A DNA stretch of 64,000 nt, from assembly GCF_007997015.1 (NCBI RefSeq), contig NZ_VOSM01000014.1, forward strand, positions 1 through 64,000, given 5' to 3'. The position numbers and the translations under genes are program-made. The first letter of the stretch is position 1; each line of letters opens with the position of its first letter. This DNA comes from Lujinxingia vulgaris. GTDB lineage: Bacteria > Myxococcota_A > Bradymonadia > Bradymonadales > Bradymonadaceae. The notes below the pieces were generated by a model that saw only the letters and a program-made list of their open reading frames with translations, did not search any database and was not told the origin of the DNA. Below, one piece after another: positions 31,715-40,518 of the stretch.

Positions 31715-33175
31715 TCACCCCAACCGCAACAAACTCAACTCATCCTTCTCCACCCCAATCCCATGCTCGACCAGCAACTTCACAAGCTGCGTCCCGTTCA
31801 TCAAACCCACCGGCGTGGCGTCGGGGCGTTCGGCCTCCTGGCGGGCGCCGGAGCTGAAGTCACTGGTGGTGATGATCAGGCCCTGTTCGTGGGAGCCGAG
31901 GCTGCCGCGGACCTGCTGGACGGTGGGACTGCTGATGTTGGCTTTCCAGCGTTTGACCTGGACGGCCATGCGGGTGCGGATGACGTCGCCAACGACCAGG
32001 GTGCCGCGCACGTCGATGCCGCCGTCGTTGGAGCGGCTGGTGACGTCGACGTCGCCAAAGCCCAGCGCGATGAGAAGGCGGCCGACGAGTTCTTCAAATT
32101 CGGTGGGGTCCATCTCGAAGAGCTGCTGGTGGAGGCGCGCGCGGATTTTGTCGTTATGGGCCTGGATGTAGGCGGTCAGCCCGGTCTGGCTCCAGCGGGT
32201 CAGGCCGATGAGGCCATTGCCATGGAGCTCAAAACGCGGGGTGTCGCCGCGTTCTTTGCGTCGGTGGATCTCCTGACTGATGGAGCTGTACATCGTTGAC
32301 GCCGGGCTCTGGCTCTCGGTCACGATGAGGCGCAGATCCAGCGCGCGGCTGGTGATGTCTGTGTGGTGCATGGGCTCGCGCTCGGCGAAGACCTGGAGGA
32401 TGCGTTCGGCGGCATCGGTGAAGGAGAGGGTTTCGGTGTTTTGACCGGGAGTGAGGGCGGCGGCGTTTGAGATGGTTTCAGGTTCGATGTCGATTTCGGA
32501 GGGACTCTCCACGCCGTCTCGATTGAGCTCATAACATCCCGGGGATACACGTCGAAAATCCGACGACTCGCCGCCATCATTGATGTGGCGCGTGACCTGG
32601 GCGAGCAGGGTGGCTTCGGGTGATGCGGCGGTGGTGAACCAGAGGCCGCGCTCAAGGACGCGGCGCGTGATCTCTCGGTAGTGAAGCGGTCCGTCGGCGT
32701 CGGCCAATACGATTTTGGCAGCTTCAAGACTGGTGAAGGTCCGCGATTCTAGCTCGTCACCAGGGGCGTCGGTCAGGTCATCGTCGGCTGGGAGCCCGAC
32801 GAGTCCCGGGACGAGCTCATTGAGCATCTGCGCGCTGGTGTCGGTATGCAGCAGGGCATTGAGAACCGTCTCCGGGAGTTCGCCGCCAAAATGCGCCGCG
32901 CTGATGCGACCGCGCTCGGTCAACGCCCACACCCCACGCCTGACACTCTCCGAAAGCTCCGCCCGCTTAAGACGATTGTGCGCCCAACCAATGCGGTTCT
33001 GATGGACCGGCTGAGTGCCGCTGGGAAGGAGCTCCTCGACCTGTATTTGGGAGAGGTTCAGGTCGTTGGCCAGCGCGGCGTAGACCTCGGCCGTCGTGAG
33101 GCCGCCGGGGTGCCGGGCAAGCAGGGAGAGCAGGGGGGCGATGTACTGATCGAAGGTGGGCTGGTCGTTGGGCAT
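31715..33175 (-). CDS. Mrr_N - two HARE-HTH - Mrr nuclease
   Basis: This encodes 486 residues. Residues about 5-95 are an Mrr N-terminal winged helix (LSLLARHPGGLTTAEVYAAL; RRGVWALTERGR). Two HARE-HTH domains follow at about 145-220 (DADGPLHYREITRRVL) and about 245-325 (REPMHHTDITSRALDL). The Mrr catalytic domain occupies the last 140 residues with FEELVGRLL, NDGGIDV and VQVKRW. It is probably a type IV enzyme cutting DNA with modified bases. It is a standalone gene here, whereas the relative at 14,259 works in a cassette and has one HARE domain. The C-terminal tails (VEHGIGVEKDELSLL against IEHGIGVRKRTVELL) are clearly homologous. Confidence 0.88.
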   Translation of the reverse strand: MPNDQPTFDQYIAPLLSLLARHPGGLTTAEVYAALANDLNLSQIQVEELLPSGTQPVHQNRIGWAHNRLKRAELSESVRRGVWALTERGRISAAHFGGELPETVLNALLHTDTSAQMLNELVPGLVGLPADDDLTDAPGDELESRTFTSLEAAKIVLADADGPLHYREITRRVLERGLWFTTAASPEATLLAQVTRHINDGGESSDFRRVSPGCYELNRDGVESPSEIDIEPETISNAAALTPGQNTETLSFTDAAERILQVFAEREPMHHTDITSRALDLRLIVTESQSPASTMYSSISQEIHRRKERGDTPRFELHGNGLIGLTRWSQTGLTAYIQAHNDKIRARLHQQLFEMDPTEFEELVGRLLIALGFGDVDVTSRSNDGGIDVRGTLVVGDVIRTRMAVQVKRWKANISSPTVQQVRGSLGSHEQGLIITTSDFSSGARQEAERPDATPVGLMNGTQLVKLLVEHGIGVEKDELSLLRLG

Positions 33176-33272
33176 AGTACGGCTACGGCTTGAGTGTGCG
33201 GAAGACCCCTGGGGTGGTGAGGTGGTGGGGAGTATGGGTGGGGTGGGGCGGGGGCGTCAACGTCTTTGACGC

Positions 33273-33335
33273 TCACGACTCCACCACCACCAACCCCCAC
33301 GCCCCCTCCACCTTCCTCGCCTCCCAAGTCGTACG
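33273..33335 (-). pseudogene. 3' tail fragment of a gene like the one at 40,565
   Basis: Bases 33281-33335 closely match the 3' end of the gene at 40565-41086 (40570-40623). On the minus strand they read WEARKVEGAWGLVVVES then stop, against WEAGEVERAWGLVVVG in the intact gene, with one extra base before the Trp. Nothing else of that gene remains. It indicates loss or exchange of a paralogue at this spot. Confidence 0.6.
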
Positions 33336-33349
33336 GGCGGGAGGAGACG

Positions 33350-33394
33350 CGCGTAGCTCGCCCGGGTGGAGCGGGGGCATAGGCGAGCTACGCG
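33350..33394 (-). terminator. Thirteen-base hairpin after the radical SAM operon
   Basis: CGCGTAGCTCGCC (33350-33362) pairs perfectly with GGCGAGCTACGCG (33382-33394), with a 19-base loop. It starts nine bases beyond the stop of the DUF4258 gene. No T-run follows, so it may end transcription inefficiently or protect the 3' end. Confidence 0.6.
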
Positions 33395-33402
33395 GTGTTC
33401 CG

Positions 33403-33822
33403 TTACGTCTTCTGCTTCTTTTTCCACTTTATATAGTCGCCCAGACGAAACTCACAGCTCGATGAATAATGCGTCTGGAGCCCGATCGGCCGCTGCCAGG
33501 CGCGTTGAGCGTGCGTCCGCGTATAGCCCCGAGAGAAAGCATTGTCGCCCGTGCCGGGTGCATCTCGGCGATAGACGGTCTTCACCGCATCGGTGTCGGT
33601 GGTGAGGACCACCACAACTCGCCGCAGTCGCGAGTCGAGGCGGGTGTTGTCGAGCCTTTCTTCGGGAATCTCGACTTTAAAGCTGCTGCCGTCGCGCACA
33701 CGCTCGCCGCGCCTGATAACCTGTTCGACCTCGTGTTCGTCGATGTCGCGCTCCTGCATGCGCTCGCGTGCGTGGTCGGTGTAGCGAATCTCGCTCCAAT
33801 GGTTGTTGTAGAAGTAGCTCAT
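33403..33822 (-). CDS. DUF4258 domain protein
   Basis: This encodes 139 residues. The N-terminal 75 residues match DUF4258, with YTDHARERMQERDIDEHEVE, then the family's conserved hydrophobic strand LRRVVVVLTTD and TVYRR. The C-terminal part is basic and unique. DUF4258 proteins resemble small RelE-like or Txe-like folds and are often found near toxin-type genes, but activity is unproven. The ATG overlaps the radical SAM stop (TGATG), and GGAGG is eight bases upstream, so the two are translated together. The pairing with a radical SAM enzyme and a peptide gene suggests a part in the same pathway, which is inference. Confidence 0.75.
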   Translation of the reverse strand: MSYFYNNHWSEIRYTDHARERMQERDIDEHEVEQVIRRGERVRDGSSFKVEIPEERLDNTRLDSRLRRVVVVLTTDTDAVKTVYRRDAPGTGDNAFSRGYTRTHAQRAWQRPIGLQTHYSSSCEFRLGDYIKWKKKQKT

Positions 33823-35177
33823 CACATCGCCCTCCCTGGCTGCTCGGGCATCCATCGAAGGACATTGGGCTCAAGACTGGTGGCGATGTCGCGTAGTTCT
33901 TCGAGCGTCTCGGGGTGGTCGCCTTCGGTGAGTTTCAACGCCTCGGAGAGGCGAGCCATCTGGCGCCAATCGTCGTAGTCAAACGTCGCGGCCTCCAGGA
34001 CCATTGGCATCGCGCCGCCGCTGTCGCGCAGGTCCCACTTCGCGCGGTCGAGGTCGAGGCGAGTCCCGCGAAGGAGCATCAGGGGGAAGGCTTTGAGCAC
34101 CGGTACGCGGCGTGTCAGACACCATTGCACGCTCTCTTCAAAGGACTTTAGCGTCTGCTCGGGCAGGCCGAAGATCAGCGACACTTCGTGGTCGATACCC
34201 CGACGTCGGGCTTGCTCCAAGGCTTCGTCGACCAGGGGCAGAGCGTTGTTGCGGCGAATCGCTGCCATCTCACTTTTGTGAATCGTCTGCAGCCCGAACT
34301 CCAGGCACAGTTCGAGACCGCTTCCCGCATCATAAAGTTCGGTCGTCATTGTCTCGGCGCGACACTGCAGGGAAAGGCGTCCCTGGAAGCCGCGCTCACG
34401 AAAGCGCGCCAGCACGCCAGCCGCATGCGGCGCCATGTTGAAGATCGGGTCGAGTACGGCGATCTCCGCCACGTCCGACGCGCAGAAGAGGTCAATCTCC
34501 GCCTCGATCCGTTGCAACCCTAAGGTCCGCTGTGTCAGCCGCTTCCCGGGCTCGCGGTGCTGGCAAAAGGCACATCGAAACATGCATCCCCGCTGCGTTT
34601 CCCAGCGAATGAAGCGCTGACCTTCGAGAGGAATTGCACCCGTGAGCCAGGGCGAGGGCAGCTTCTCCAGGTCCACCCGCGCCTGCTCGGACGCGTCCTT
34701 CGTGCCGGCCCAGTGTACCCCCAAAATGTCTTGATGTTCCGCGGTCGCAGCGAGCGCGCGGAGTGCATCCTCCCCGTAACCGCGTACGAAGATGTCGGCC
34801 TCGGGATAGATGTTCTCCAGCCCCGGCCCGCTATACGAGATTTGGGGCCCTCCGATGATGATGCGGCCCTGAAATCCCTTCGCTCGCAGCTGGGCCAGAA
34901 CCTGCCCCAGCAGCTCCTCGCCCCACACGTAGGCACCCAGCGCGACGTCCACCTCGCGAGCGGCGCATCCTTCGGCGAGTTCGAGAATGTTGTCGGCGAT
35001 GTCCTCCGACCGCTGGGGCTCCAGGTTGACGGGGAGTGCCAGGGAGTGCACGTCCACGCCGGGTATCTCTCGAAGCGCGGTGATCAACGACGCGTGGCCC
35101 AGGGGGACGCGGGGGTCTTTGTCGCGGGTCCAGTAAAAGTCGACAGCGATGATTCTACGATGTTTCGTAACGTTCAT
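33822..35177 (-). CDS. B12-binding-type radical SAM enzyme
   Basis: This encodes 451 residues. The N-terminal 145 residues are a cobalamin-binding-like Rossmann domain (GAYVWGEELLGQVL; IIIGGPQISYSG). The radical SAM core carries the cluster motif CxxxCxxC at Cys198, Cys202 and Cys205 in RGCMFRCAFC, and LCLEFGLQTI further on. Such enzymes methylate unactivated carbons or rearrange peptides and small molecules. The ATG has AGGAG six bases upstream. The gene lies between a 49-residue peptide gene, from which a strong hairpin separates it, and a DUF4258 gene that it overlaps. The layout resembles ribosomal peptide modification operons. The substrate is unknown. Confidence 0.88.
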   Translation of the reverse strand: MNVTKHRRIIAVDFYWTRDKDPRVPLGHASLITALREIPGVDVHSLALPVNLEPQRSEDIADNILELAEGCAAREVDVALGAYVWGEELLGQVLAQLRAKGFQGRIIIGGPQISYSGPGLENIYPEADIFVRGYGEDALRALAATAEHQDILGVHWAGTKDASEQARVDLEKLPSPWLTGAIPLEGQRFIRWETQRGCMFRCAFCQHREPGKRLTQRTLGLQRIEAEIDLFCASDVAEIAVLDPIFNMAPHAAGVLARFRERGFQGRLSLQCRAETMTTELYDAGSGLELCLEFGLQTIHKSEMAAIRRNNALPLVDEALEQARRRGIDHEVSLIFGLPEQTLKSFEESVQWCLTRRVPVLKAFPLMLLRGTRLDLDRAKWDLRDSGGAMPMVLEAATFDYDDWRQMARLSEALKLTEGDHPETLEELRDIATSLEPNVLRWMPEQPGRAM

Positions 35178-35227
35178 GATGAACTCCTGAGACGCAGTAA
35201 GTTTTGAAAGGCCAAGCCAAAACGAAA

Positions 35228-35263
35228 GCGCCCACGAGCCGTCTTGCAGACGGTCATGGGCGC
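35228..35263 (-). terminator. Nested hairpin between peptide gene and radical SAM gene
   Basis: Outer stem GCGCCCA (35228-35234) with TGGGCGC (35257-35263), inner stem CCGTCT (35239-35244) with AGACGG (35248-35253), loop TGC. A T-rich tract follows on the minus strand. It begins 12 bases after the peptide stop and could let the peptide be made in excess over the enzyme. Confidence 0.8.
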
Positions 35264-35274
35264 AATCGCCTCAC

Positions 35275-35424
35275 TTAGCTTTCGTTGGTCTTAGGAGCTT
35301 CTTCTTTCGCGTTGCGGTCGGCCGCCGACATCGCGCGGCTCTTCCAATCCTGATTGTTGCCGTTTTTGTCGGCAGCACTCTGGATCCGCTTCGCGGCTTC
35401 TTTAGTAATCTTCGACTTCGCCAT
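35275..35424 (-). CDS. 49-residue SMP-like small protein, candidate peptide substrate
   Basis: A short gene encodes a 49-residue, highly charged peptide beginning MAKSKITKEAAKRIQSAADK. It contains two similar blocks, RIQSAADKN and RAMSAADRN, which is the pattern of seed-maturation-protein (SMP) type small proteins found in many bacteria. AAGGAG is eight bases before the ATG, an unusually clear site. There is no Cys and no signal peptide. Downstream come a nested hairpin and then the radical SAM and DUF4258 genes on the same strand. It could be the substrate of the radical SAM enzyme, or an independent small stress protein. The gene call is firm, the role is open. Confidence 0.75.
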   Translation of the reverse strand: MAKSKITKEAAKRIQSAADKNGNNQDWKSRAMSAADRNAKEEAPKTNES

Positions 35425-35550
35425 GGTGCGTTCTCCTTGAAAGGAGTTGAGGTGATGCAGCGCGGAACGCTGCGAGGAACCTCAGCATGGCGAATCAAAA
35501 CGCGGTGAAGCGGAATTTTCCCAAATTACTGCCCTAAGGCTTGCCGACGA

Positions 35551-36231
35551 TTAGTCGTAGAGGTCGGACAGCACGCGGGAGGTAAGGCGCACAGCGCTGA
35601 CAATAGCGCCAGGCTCGCCATGAATGCGCCGGACCCAATCCAGAAAATGCGATGGTGTCGTCGGCGCGATACCGAGTACCGACGCATCATTTGCGGCGAC
35701 ATACCAGAACGTAGCTCGGCCGTCGCTACGCTCGAATTTGTAGGGACGTGGCTGATTCGAACTCCTGCCTGAATCAAACTTCTTGAGTCCGTCGGCGTCA
35801 GTTGAAACGAAGGTGAAGTGCCTGCGCCGGTGTGTTGGTACCTCGACATCCACCTCGAATATCCGCGCATCCACAATCTGGCTGCCATCATCTCTTCGCC
35901 ACAGGCGAATGCCCTCAAAACCCGTCGGGTTCGACGCGTACTGGAGAGTTTGTACGGGACGAGCTTCCGGCTTAAACACGTCGAAGGAGGCATCTTCGGA
36001 CTCCCACAGCCGCAAAAAGAACTCGCTCAGTGCTCTCAAGTCTTCTGGTAGCTGCTGGTCTTGCTGAACCTGCTCCCATTCAAATTGCAGGTTGGCGATG
36101 ACCGTCGGCAGCGCGGGATCCGGACAGCTAACGAGCCATCGGTACATCGACTTTCTCAATTCTACAGGTACCTGGTTTCGAACAAATCCGCGGAGTTGGT
36201 CGAGTGTGGGCGTAAAAGATTCGGTCGCCAC
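35551..36231 (-). CDS. Unknown protein, third gene of the CHAT operon
   Basis: This encodes 226 residues and the family is not recognised. The first 75 residues are helical (LDQLRGFVRNQVPVELRKSM and on) and look like a small adaptor-type domain. The rest is beta-rich with VDARIFEVDVEVPTHRRRHF and YKFERSDGRATFWYVAAND. It has no signal peptide or membrane segment. The start is GTG, directly abutting the stop of the preceding gene (TAAGTG), with GGAGG five bases upstream; the junction before it in the operon has the same form. Position suggests that it works with the CHAT protease, as substrate, adaptor or sensor. No gasdermin features are evident to me. Confidence 0.65.
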   Translation of the reverse strand: MATESFTPTLDQLRGFVRNQVPVELRKSMYRWLVSCPDPALPTVIANLQFEWEQVQQDQQLPEDLRALSEFFLRLWESEDASFDVFKPEARPVQTLQYASNPTGFEGIRLWRRDDGSQIVDARIFEVDVEVPTHRRRHFTFVSTDADGLKKFDSGRSSNQPRPYKFERSDGRATFWYVAANDASVLGIAPTTPSHFLDWVRRIHGEPGAIVSAVRLTSRVLSDLYD

Positions 36232-36879
36232 TTATACCTCCTCAGGCCAGCGCAAGACTGGCCATATATACTTGTCGTTTCCGGGCTTTTTCGAAAACTC
36301 GGTAAACTTCAAAACATCTTTGAGCGCCTTCTTAGCTGAAGACTCTAAAAACGCCGACACAGGTCCACCCTCCGCCTCTTTCCAGCGCGCTTCAATGATT
36401 TTAACGGTCGTCCAGGCCGCTCGAACACACCGTCGAATGATCAGGTCTTCCGAATCGACCGCCATATCAATCGTTGGAGCGTCAGACTTCTTTTGGGAGA
36501 ACGAATAGGGCGGCGTGTCATCACACGGGCTGAAGTAGATAGCCTGCAAGGTTGGCCTGGTCTCGGCATACGCACCAAGCTCACGCTGAAGCAGGTTGTC
36601 CTCTTCCACCGAAACTTCTGGATCGTCCACAAGGAGACTCTGCCACACCACGCAATGACGCCATTTGGCTAGCGCTTTGTATTTGGAACGGGATGAGTCT
36701 GACATTGCTCGCTTCAAATAGGCGGGAAGCTCAGGTGTTGCAGCATCAAAATAGTTGCCGCGTAGCCGTTTAGTGGCCTCCAACCATAAAGGGAGCATGC
36801 TGGGGCACGTCAAATCGACCATTTCCCTCAGCGCATCGGCCAATTCATCCCGAAGTTGAATGTCTTCGCTATTCATCAC
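36232..36879 (-). CDS. Unknown protein, second gene of the CHAT operon
   Basis: This encodes 215 residues and no family is recognised. The N-terminal half is helical (LRDELADALREMVDLTC). The middle has the charged acidic stretch DDPEVSVEEDNLLQRE. The C-terminal half has IIRRCVRAAWTTVKIIEARW and a run of short helices. It is predicted cytoplasmic. The start is GTG, immediately after the CHAT gene stop (TAAGTG), with GGAGG five bases upstream; an ATG follows three bases later. The tight junctions on both sides argue that the three proteins are made in fixed ratio and act together. No catalytic motif is visible. Confidence 0.65.
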   Translation of the reverse strand: MMNSEDIQLRDELADALREMVDLTCPSMLPLWLEATKRLRGNYFDAATPELPAYLKRAMSDSSRSKYKALAKWRHCVVWQSLLVDDPEVSVEEDNLLQRELGAYAETRPTLQAIYFSPCDDTPPYSFSQKKSDAPTIDMAVDSEDLIIRRCVRAAWTTVKIIEARWKEAEGGPVSAFLESSAKKALKDVLKFTEFSKKPGNDKYIWPVLRWPEEV

Positions 36880-39800
36880 TTAATCCTCCAAGGTGCTTCG
36901 ATCACGGGCGACGATACGCCAACCCGCCCATGAGACGGGGCCGCGAAACACTGTCATCCAATCATCGACAGCAGCCGTCGGATCCGCTCGTAGTCCAGAA
37001 AGCGAGTTATCCCTATTAGGCTCGTCAACAAACCCACCCATATAGACCAGCGAAAACTTTTCGAGCGCTTTCGGCGGTACGCTCTCTCCAGTGAGCTCTT
37101 CGTATGCCGAGCTCCACCCGGCGCGGATCGCAGCGCGGCGCAGTTCCGTCTCAGAGGAAGCCTGGTCGAGGTGGTCGTTCACGTACTTCACAACCGCCGT
37201 CGTAAACGCCCCATCAGGTCGAACCGTATCGCGATAGGCCGCGATTGCCCGCGCCAAAGCGCCGGCATCTGCAAATGCATCGCCGTCGTCGACTTCTTTC
37301 TCAAAGCGTCGCGCAATCAACAGTGCTGAGGCGATGGGCTGCTTCCACCAGGAGCCAAGCACTCGACTCGCGCCGGCTGTGAGAAACGCAGCACTAAGTC
37401 CGACAGGCTCGTTATCGTTAAGGAGATTCCCAATAACGTCCACGTTCTGGGCAGACTCACAGGCCCACAGCTCGACGCGCCGACATCCGCTCATGTTGAG
37501 TGTTTTGATTTCGGTGACGGAGAACCAGGGCAAGCGATCTTGTTCCGTGAATTCAGGGATTTGATCTTGGGAGGAAGGGGCAATGCTTACCGAGGCAGGC
37601 GATCCGCTGAGTAAAAAACCCGGGACCAATATGCCACTATGATGGGTGCCGTGCGTCACCAGTCTTAAAACGCGAGCACGCATTGCGATCTGGTCGAACT
37701 CTTCACGTTTCAGCCCGCAATATTGGGAGTCATCGCTGATGAGGTGGGCGGCTAATGACAGACCGTCATTCGAGTCCTCATCCACCCCGATATAGGTAAC
37801 TCGATTTTCGTAGCTCTTGTTTTGCGCGCTCATACGCACTACGGAAGCCAGTGTTTGAGTCCGCACCATGTTGAACGTCTGCCCCAGACAAGGTGAATCT
37901 GCCTTGTTGGTAGGAATGTATTCCCACGGGACCAGGTCCATGCCCTGTTGTGCTAGCACCACGAGGTTTTTTAGTCCCCTCGCGAGGGCGAACTCAACGA
38001 GCTGATTGCTCAGCGGAATCAATGAACCCAGGTGGTCTTTCAACGCGCCATCAAATGCTGATCGGCTTGTGTCGCTGACATCACCACTTCGAAACGCGTT
38101 GTCAGCTTTGCGAAGCAGTCTCACCGAGGACTCCATCCTGTCGATCTCGTTCTCATCAAGACTTTCAAGCAAGTTTAAGCTGTATGCGCCTTTATCATCT
38201 GCGCAGATCAGTTTTACATGCCCAACGCCAGCCGCGATCACGCCTGTGTTCGGGTGCTCTACAAGCCAGGTGCGCAGAGTCGCGCCGTCGACTGAGGCCT
38301 CTTGAACAGCCGGTTGCCATCCCTTCTCTCGTCCGAGGCGAAGGAGCCAACTAATCTCCTCGTAAATCTCCCCGGCGCGTGCTTCCGGGTTTTCGATGGT
38401 GCCAAAAATCGTTTCACCGTCTTTTTGATAGCTTCCAACCATGCTCAATGCGGGACGCGTCTGGTCCATGAAGTCACGTCTTTCTGGATGGAGTCGCGCG
38501 ATGTCATCCACCGAGATCAGGCGGCATACCGTGTCAAAATCAATACGAGCTCGATAAAGGTTCAGTCGCCACAGTTCCTCGGGCCACTTTGTCGGATCTG
38601 TTAAATTCTCCTCGTCTTCAATGACATCTCCAGCGCCGAAGAAGTTCAGATCGGTGCGATAGGCTTGTCCATGGCTGAGATCAAAAAGTTCCAGCGACTC
38701 AACCGGATCGATTGCCGCCCATTCACGGTGAATGGTAGCGAGGCGTGCGAGTCGGATGGCGAGGACACGGCGATAGCTATCTGACCAGATGGGGTACTGA
38801 ACCACATTCAAAGCACTTTCTAAACTGGACGTCATGTATTTCTCAATCGCGTCCCAGTTCTTTTGAGCCGCTGTGTTGAGTAACGAATATTCGCTTTCAA
38901 ACAACATGCGACTCAATGACGTGCCGACCGTGATCGGATGAATATGGTTCATTAAAGAACCAAGTAGCACTAGAGTTCGAGGCTGTAGATTCACTAAGTT
39001 TTGGTTGTTGATGGCGGCCAGGAGGTGGTTGGCCTCTGTGGCCGTTAGATACCCCTGCCTTTGGTTCATAGACCTTTCGATGTGTTCCAATAGGATAAGG
39101 AGTTGCTCTTCCGACAAGGGTTGTGCTTCTCGGGTCAAGGCGCGTTGGAACTGTAGACGGTAGGCAAGAGCGTCGGGACCGATGACGTTATATACTTCGT
39201 CAAATCGAAGTAACGCATTATGGCAGTGTTCTCGTAGTTCGTCTTGCAGCTGCTCTCCCGCGTCGATGCAGGTCTGAAGAAGTAAATATTTTCCATTGGT
39301 GATTGCCAGCCAAAGGGACTCGCGAATATGAGGAATGTTGTATTTTGATTCTGTGTTCGTACATCTCTTGTCCAGGTCCGTGAGTTCACTTTCAGCGATG
39401 GCTAGTCCGTCCTCGAGAAGGCGAATCTTCTCATCGGGATCATCGAGAAGTTGAATAAGCACGTTTACGGTGGCTTGCCGCATCTGCGTCGTCATCGCCC
39501 TTGCACCTAAGTGGCGATTGCGTGCAGGCAGAAGCCGGCAATGTTCGAAGTGCTCCAGCGCCTGCAGTAAGGACGCGGTCTGGTCTTCAAAGTGCCGGTT
39601 TTTAAGTGCCATCGCATAATTGTATAGGCACTGCGCGTAAGACTCGTCTGCGTCTGGTATCCCCTGTTCTTGGAAAGCGCCTAAAGACTTGAGCGCCTGC
39701 TGAAACACGGAGAGGCTCTCGCTCATCGCTTCCGGGCGATCGAGTTGGGATAGAATATCGGCATAATGGGCGCGGACATTTTCGAAATGCGAACGCTCTT

Positions 39801-40245
39801 CTGGATTGGTTATAGCACCACCGAGTTCAAGTGCTTGCCGGTACAGATGAGCAAGTATGGGTTTGGGGAGCCTCGTGCGTTCACGCGGAATCAAAGTGAC
39901 CATGATCGCGGTCGTATAGCATATGGTTTTGTCTTTCTTGTAGCGTTGTTGCACAAGGCTCATTAAAGCGTTTGCAGGTACAATAAATGACAATGATTCG
40001 TCGGTGCCCTGGCTAAGTGCATGGGCCGCCTGATGTACCGCCCAAGCTACCTCGGCCGCGGGGACGGGTCGAACGCGGAGGGAGAATATTCGTCCAACCT
40101 CTTGGAGCGCATCGAGATAGTCTTCTCCTGCCGCATGAAGCTCATAGACCGTCTGGCCGCAAAGACTTAGTGCGGTGGGGAAGTCGCAGTTGCGGAGTCT
40201 GTTCGCGAAAGTTTGATAGATTTTGCGCTTAGGTGGTTGCGACAT
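36880..40245 (-). CDS. CHAT-domain caspase-like protease with long helical N-terminus
   Basis: This encodes 1,121 residues. About 1-640 is helical with TPR-like character. The C-terminal CHAT domain (about 750-1060) has the caspase-type dyad: His865 in RLVTHGTHHSG and Cys929 in VELWACESA. A PWEYIP segment near 780 is also typical of the family. CHAT proteases act as effectors in bacterial immunity, for example the TPR-CHAT partner of the type III-E CRISPR effector and proteases that activate bacterial gasdermins. The ATG has AAGGA six bases upstream. It leads a three-gene operon with two unknown proteins joined by TAAGTG junctions. A programmed cell-death or protease-signal defence is the likely role. 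Confidence 0.87.
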   Translation of the reverse strand: MSQPPKRKIYQTFANRLRNCDFPTALSLCGQTVYELHAAGEDYLDALQEVGRIFSLRVRPVPAAEVAWAVHQAAHALSQGTDESLSFIVPANALMSLVQQRYKKDKTICYTTAIMVTLIPRERTRLPKPILAHLYRQALELGGAITNPEERSHFENVRAHYADILSQLDRPEAMSESLSVFQQALKSLGAFQEQGIPDADESYAQCLYNYAMALKNRHFEDQTASLLQALEHFEHCRLLPARNRHLGARAMTTQMRQATVNVLIQLLDDPDEKIRLLEDGLAIAESELTDLDKRCTNTESKYNIPHIRESLWLAITNGKYLLLQTCIDAGEQLQDELREHCHNALLRFDEVYNVIGPDALAYRLQFQRALTREAQPLSEEQLLILLEHIERSMNQRQGYLTATEANHLLAAINNQNLVNLQPRTLVLLGSLMNHIHPITVGTSLSRMLFESEYSLLNTAAQKNWDAIEKYMTSSLESALNVVQYPIWSDSYRRVLAIRLARLATIHREWAAIDPVESLELFDLSHGQAYRTDLNFFGAGDVIEDEENLTDPTKWPEELWRLNLYRARIDFDTVCRLISVDDIARLHPERRDFMDQTRPALSMVGSYQKDGETIFGTIENPEARAGEIYEEISWLLRLGREKGWQPAVQEASVDGATLRTWLVEHPNTGVIAAGVGHVKLICADDKGAYSLNLLESLDENEIDRMESSVRLLRKADNAFRSGDVSDTSRSAFDGALKDHLGSLIPLSNQLVEFALARGLKNLVVLAQQGMDLVPWEYIPTNKADSPCLGQTFNMVRTQTLASVVRMSAQNKSYENRVTYIGVDEDSNDGLSLAAHLISDDSQYCGLKREEFDQIAMRARVLRLVTHGTHHSGILVPGFLLSGSPASVSIAPSSQDQIPEFTEQDRLPWFSVTEIKTLNMSGCRRVELWACESAQNVDVIGNLLNDNEPVGLSAAFLTAGASRVLGSWWKQPIASALLIARRFEKEVDDGDAFADAGALARAIAAYRDTVRPDGAFTTAVVKYVNDHLDQASSETELRRAAIRAGWSSAYEELTGESVPPKALEKFSLVYMGGFVDEPNRDNSLSGLRADPTAAVDDWMTVFRGPVSWAGWRIVARDRSTLED

Positions 40246-40518
40246 ATGGAGTCCTTAAAGAAGTGAGTGGAGGTCGAGAGCCCGAGATGGGATGTAGACC
40301 ATCTCAGATGAAGGGGCGTCGGAGGCATTTTTTCCCAAATTCTTCAAAATCGCAGGTGTTTTACATTGAAGAGTCGACGGTAAGGCCCCTGTGCTGATCG
40401 CAAAACCACGAGCAAAGAAGGGGGATGTATATAACAAAGACAAACCGGTCGGCAGGCATAGTGGGAGCCATAACGCGAATGTAAGGAAACCCCTTTGGTG
40501 TTGAATTTGAGATAGAAG

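Noticed and set aside
35271-35498. 75-codon ORF over the small peptide gene
   Set aside because: The other frame on the same strand (35275-35424) has a strong ribosome site and a sensible protein; this one is Arg-rich and a shadow.
35551-36231. Bacterial gasdermin as CHAT substrate
   Set aside because: Considered because CHAT proteases activate gasdermins, but neither unknown neighbour shows the amphipathic N-terminal strand pattern or size split that I would expect.
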